Assembly (NCBI RefSeq): GCF_949628215.1
Contig: NC_134297.1
Coordinates: 2,976,001-3,040,000, forward strand
Source: Phalacrocorax aristotelis
Lineage: Eukaryota; Chordata; Aves; Suliformes; Phalacrocoracidae
Direction of reading: 5' to 3'
DNA length: 64,000 bases
Shown here: positions 63,961-64,000 of the stretch, piece after piece
Layout: every line of letters starts with the position of its first letter
Position numbering within the stretch: the stretch's first letter is position 1
The notes under the pieces: model-generated
Seen by the model: only the letters and a program-made list of their open reading frames with translations
The model's database searches: none
Told to the model about the DNA's origin: nothing
Made by a program: the position numbers and the translations under genes

Positions 63961-64000
63961 CAGCCATTGCAATACTCTCTATCCCTGATGAAGCACCAGT

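Larger units (their letters stand above)
53636..64000 (-). other. Large upstream intron, incomplete
   Basis: More than 10 kb upstream of the transmembrane exon shows no Ig-domain exon on the minus strand: no Cys...WxR...DxGxYxC pattern was found in any frame I could read. It is therefore the intron that separates this alternative 3' exon set from the shared ectodomain exons. It contains purine tracts (54517-54548, 55744-55768), a possible SINE remnant (54286-54425), a CpG-containing patch near 57545-57625 and, at the far end, an old CR1 fragment. Open frames such as 55840-56361 (minus) are hydrophobic by chance and match no family I recognise. Confidence 0.65.

Overview
This window looks like a piece of a bird nuclear chromosome, mostly non-coding. 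The evidence is a typical avian CR1 retrotransposon 3' end at about 14790-15125 (minus strand, ending in the ATTCTATG-type tail) plus three older, diverged CR1 fragments. Overall repeat density is low, there are vertebrate-type introns with GT/AG boundaries, and there is no sign of prokaryotic gene organisation. Almost all open reading frames are short and random-looking.

One gene can be supported. Four coding exons on the minus strand (53488-53635, 51371-51458, 50766-50876 and a terminal exon with stop at 45080) join in perfect reading frame through consensus splice sites. They encode the last ~162 residues of a nectin-family (poliovirus-receptor-related) immunoglobulin-superfamily adhesion receptor: a short juxtamembrane linker, a glycine-zipper transmembrane helix and a ~126-residue cytoplasmic tail. 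The tail resembles the alternative short-isoform tail of nectin-1, as I recall it from human (shared EDIQVVHLD and LxLQxPYYD blocks), so NECTIN1 is the favoured but unproven assignment. The immunoglobulin-domain exons and promoter would lie beyond 64000, because 53636-64000 is intron. A candidate poly(A) signal lies at 44301-44306.

The most interesting point is the tail encoded by the last exon. It ends with two ITIM-like tyrosine motifs (VHYAEL and VEYATI, 27 residues apart) and lacks the C-terminal PDZ-binding motif used by the long nectin isoforms to bind afadin. Together with a YxxM motif and a PxxPxK motif in the preceding exons, this suggests a signalling rather than a cytoskeleton-anchoring isoform.

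Layout: 1-~44285 is gene-poor flank 3' of the gene, with CR1 fragments at 1-66, 5009-5212 and 14790-15125, traces of possible SINEs, small tandem duplications, and several AT-rich, homeodomain-motif-dense stretches that could be conserved enhancers. 44285-53635 holds the four 3' exons and three introns. 53636-64000 is the upstream intron, with purine tracts, a possible SINE remnant and an old CR1 reverse-transcriptase fragment at the end. I see no tRNA, rRNA, CRISPR array, virus or second protein-coding gene.
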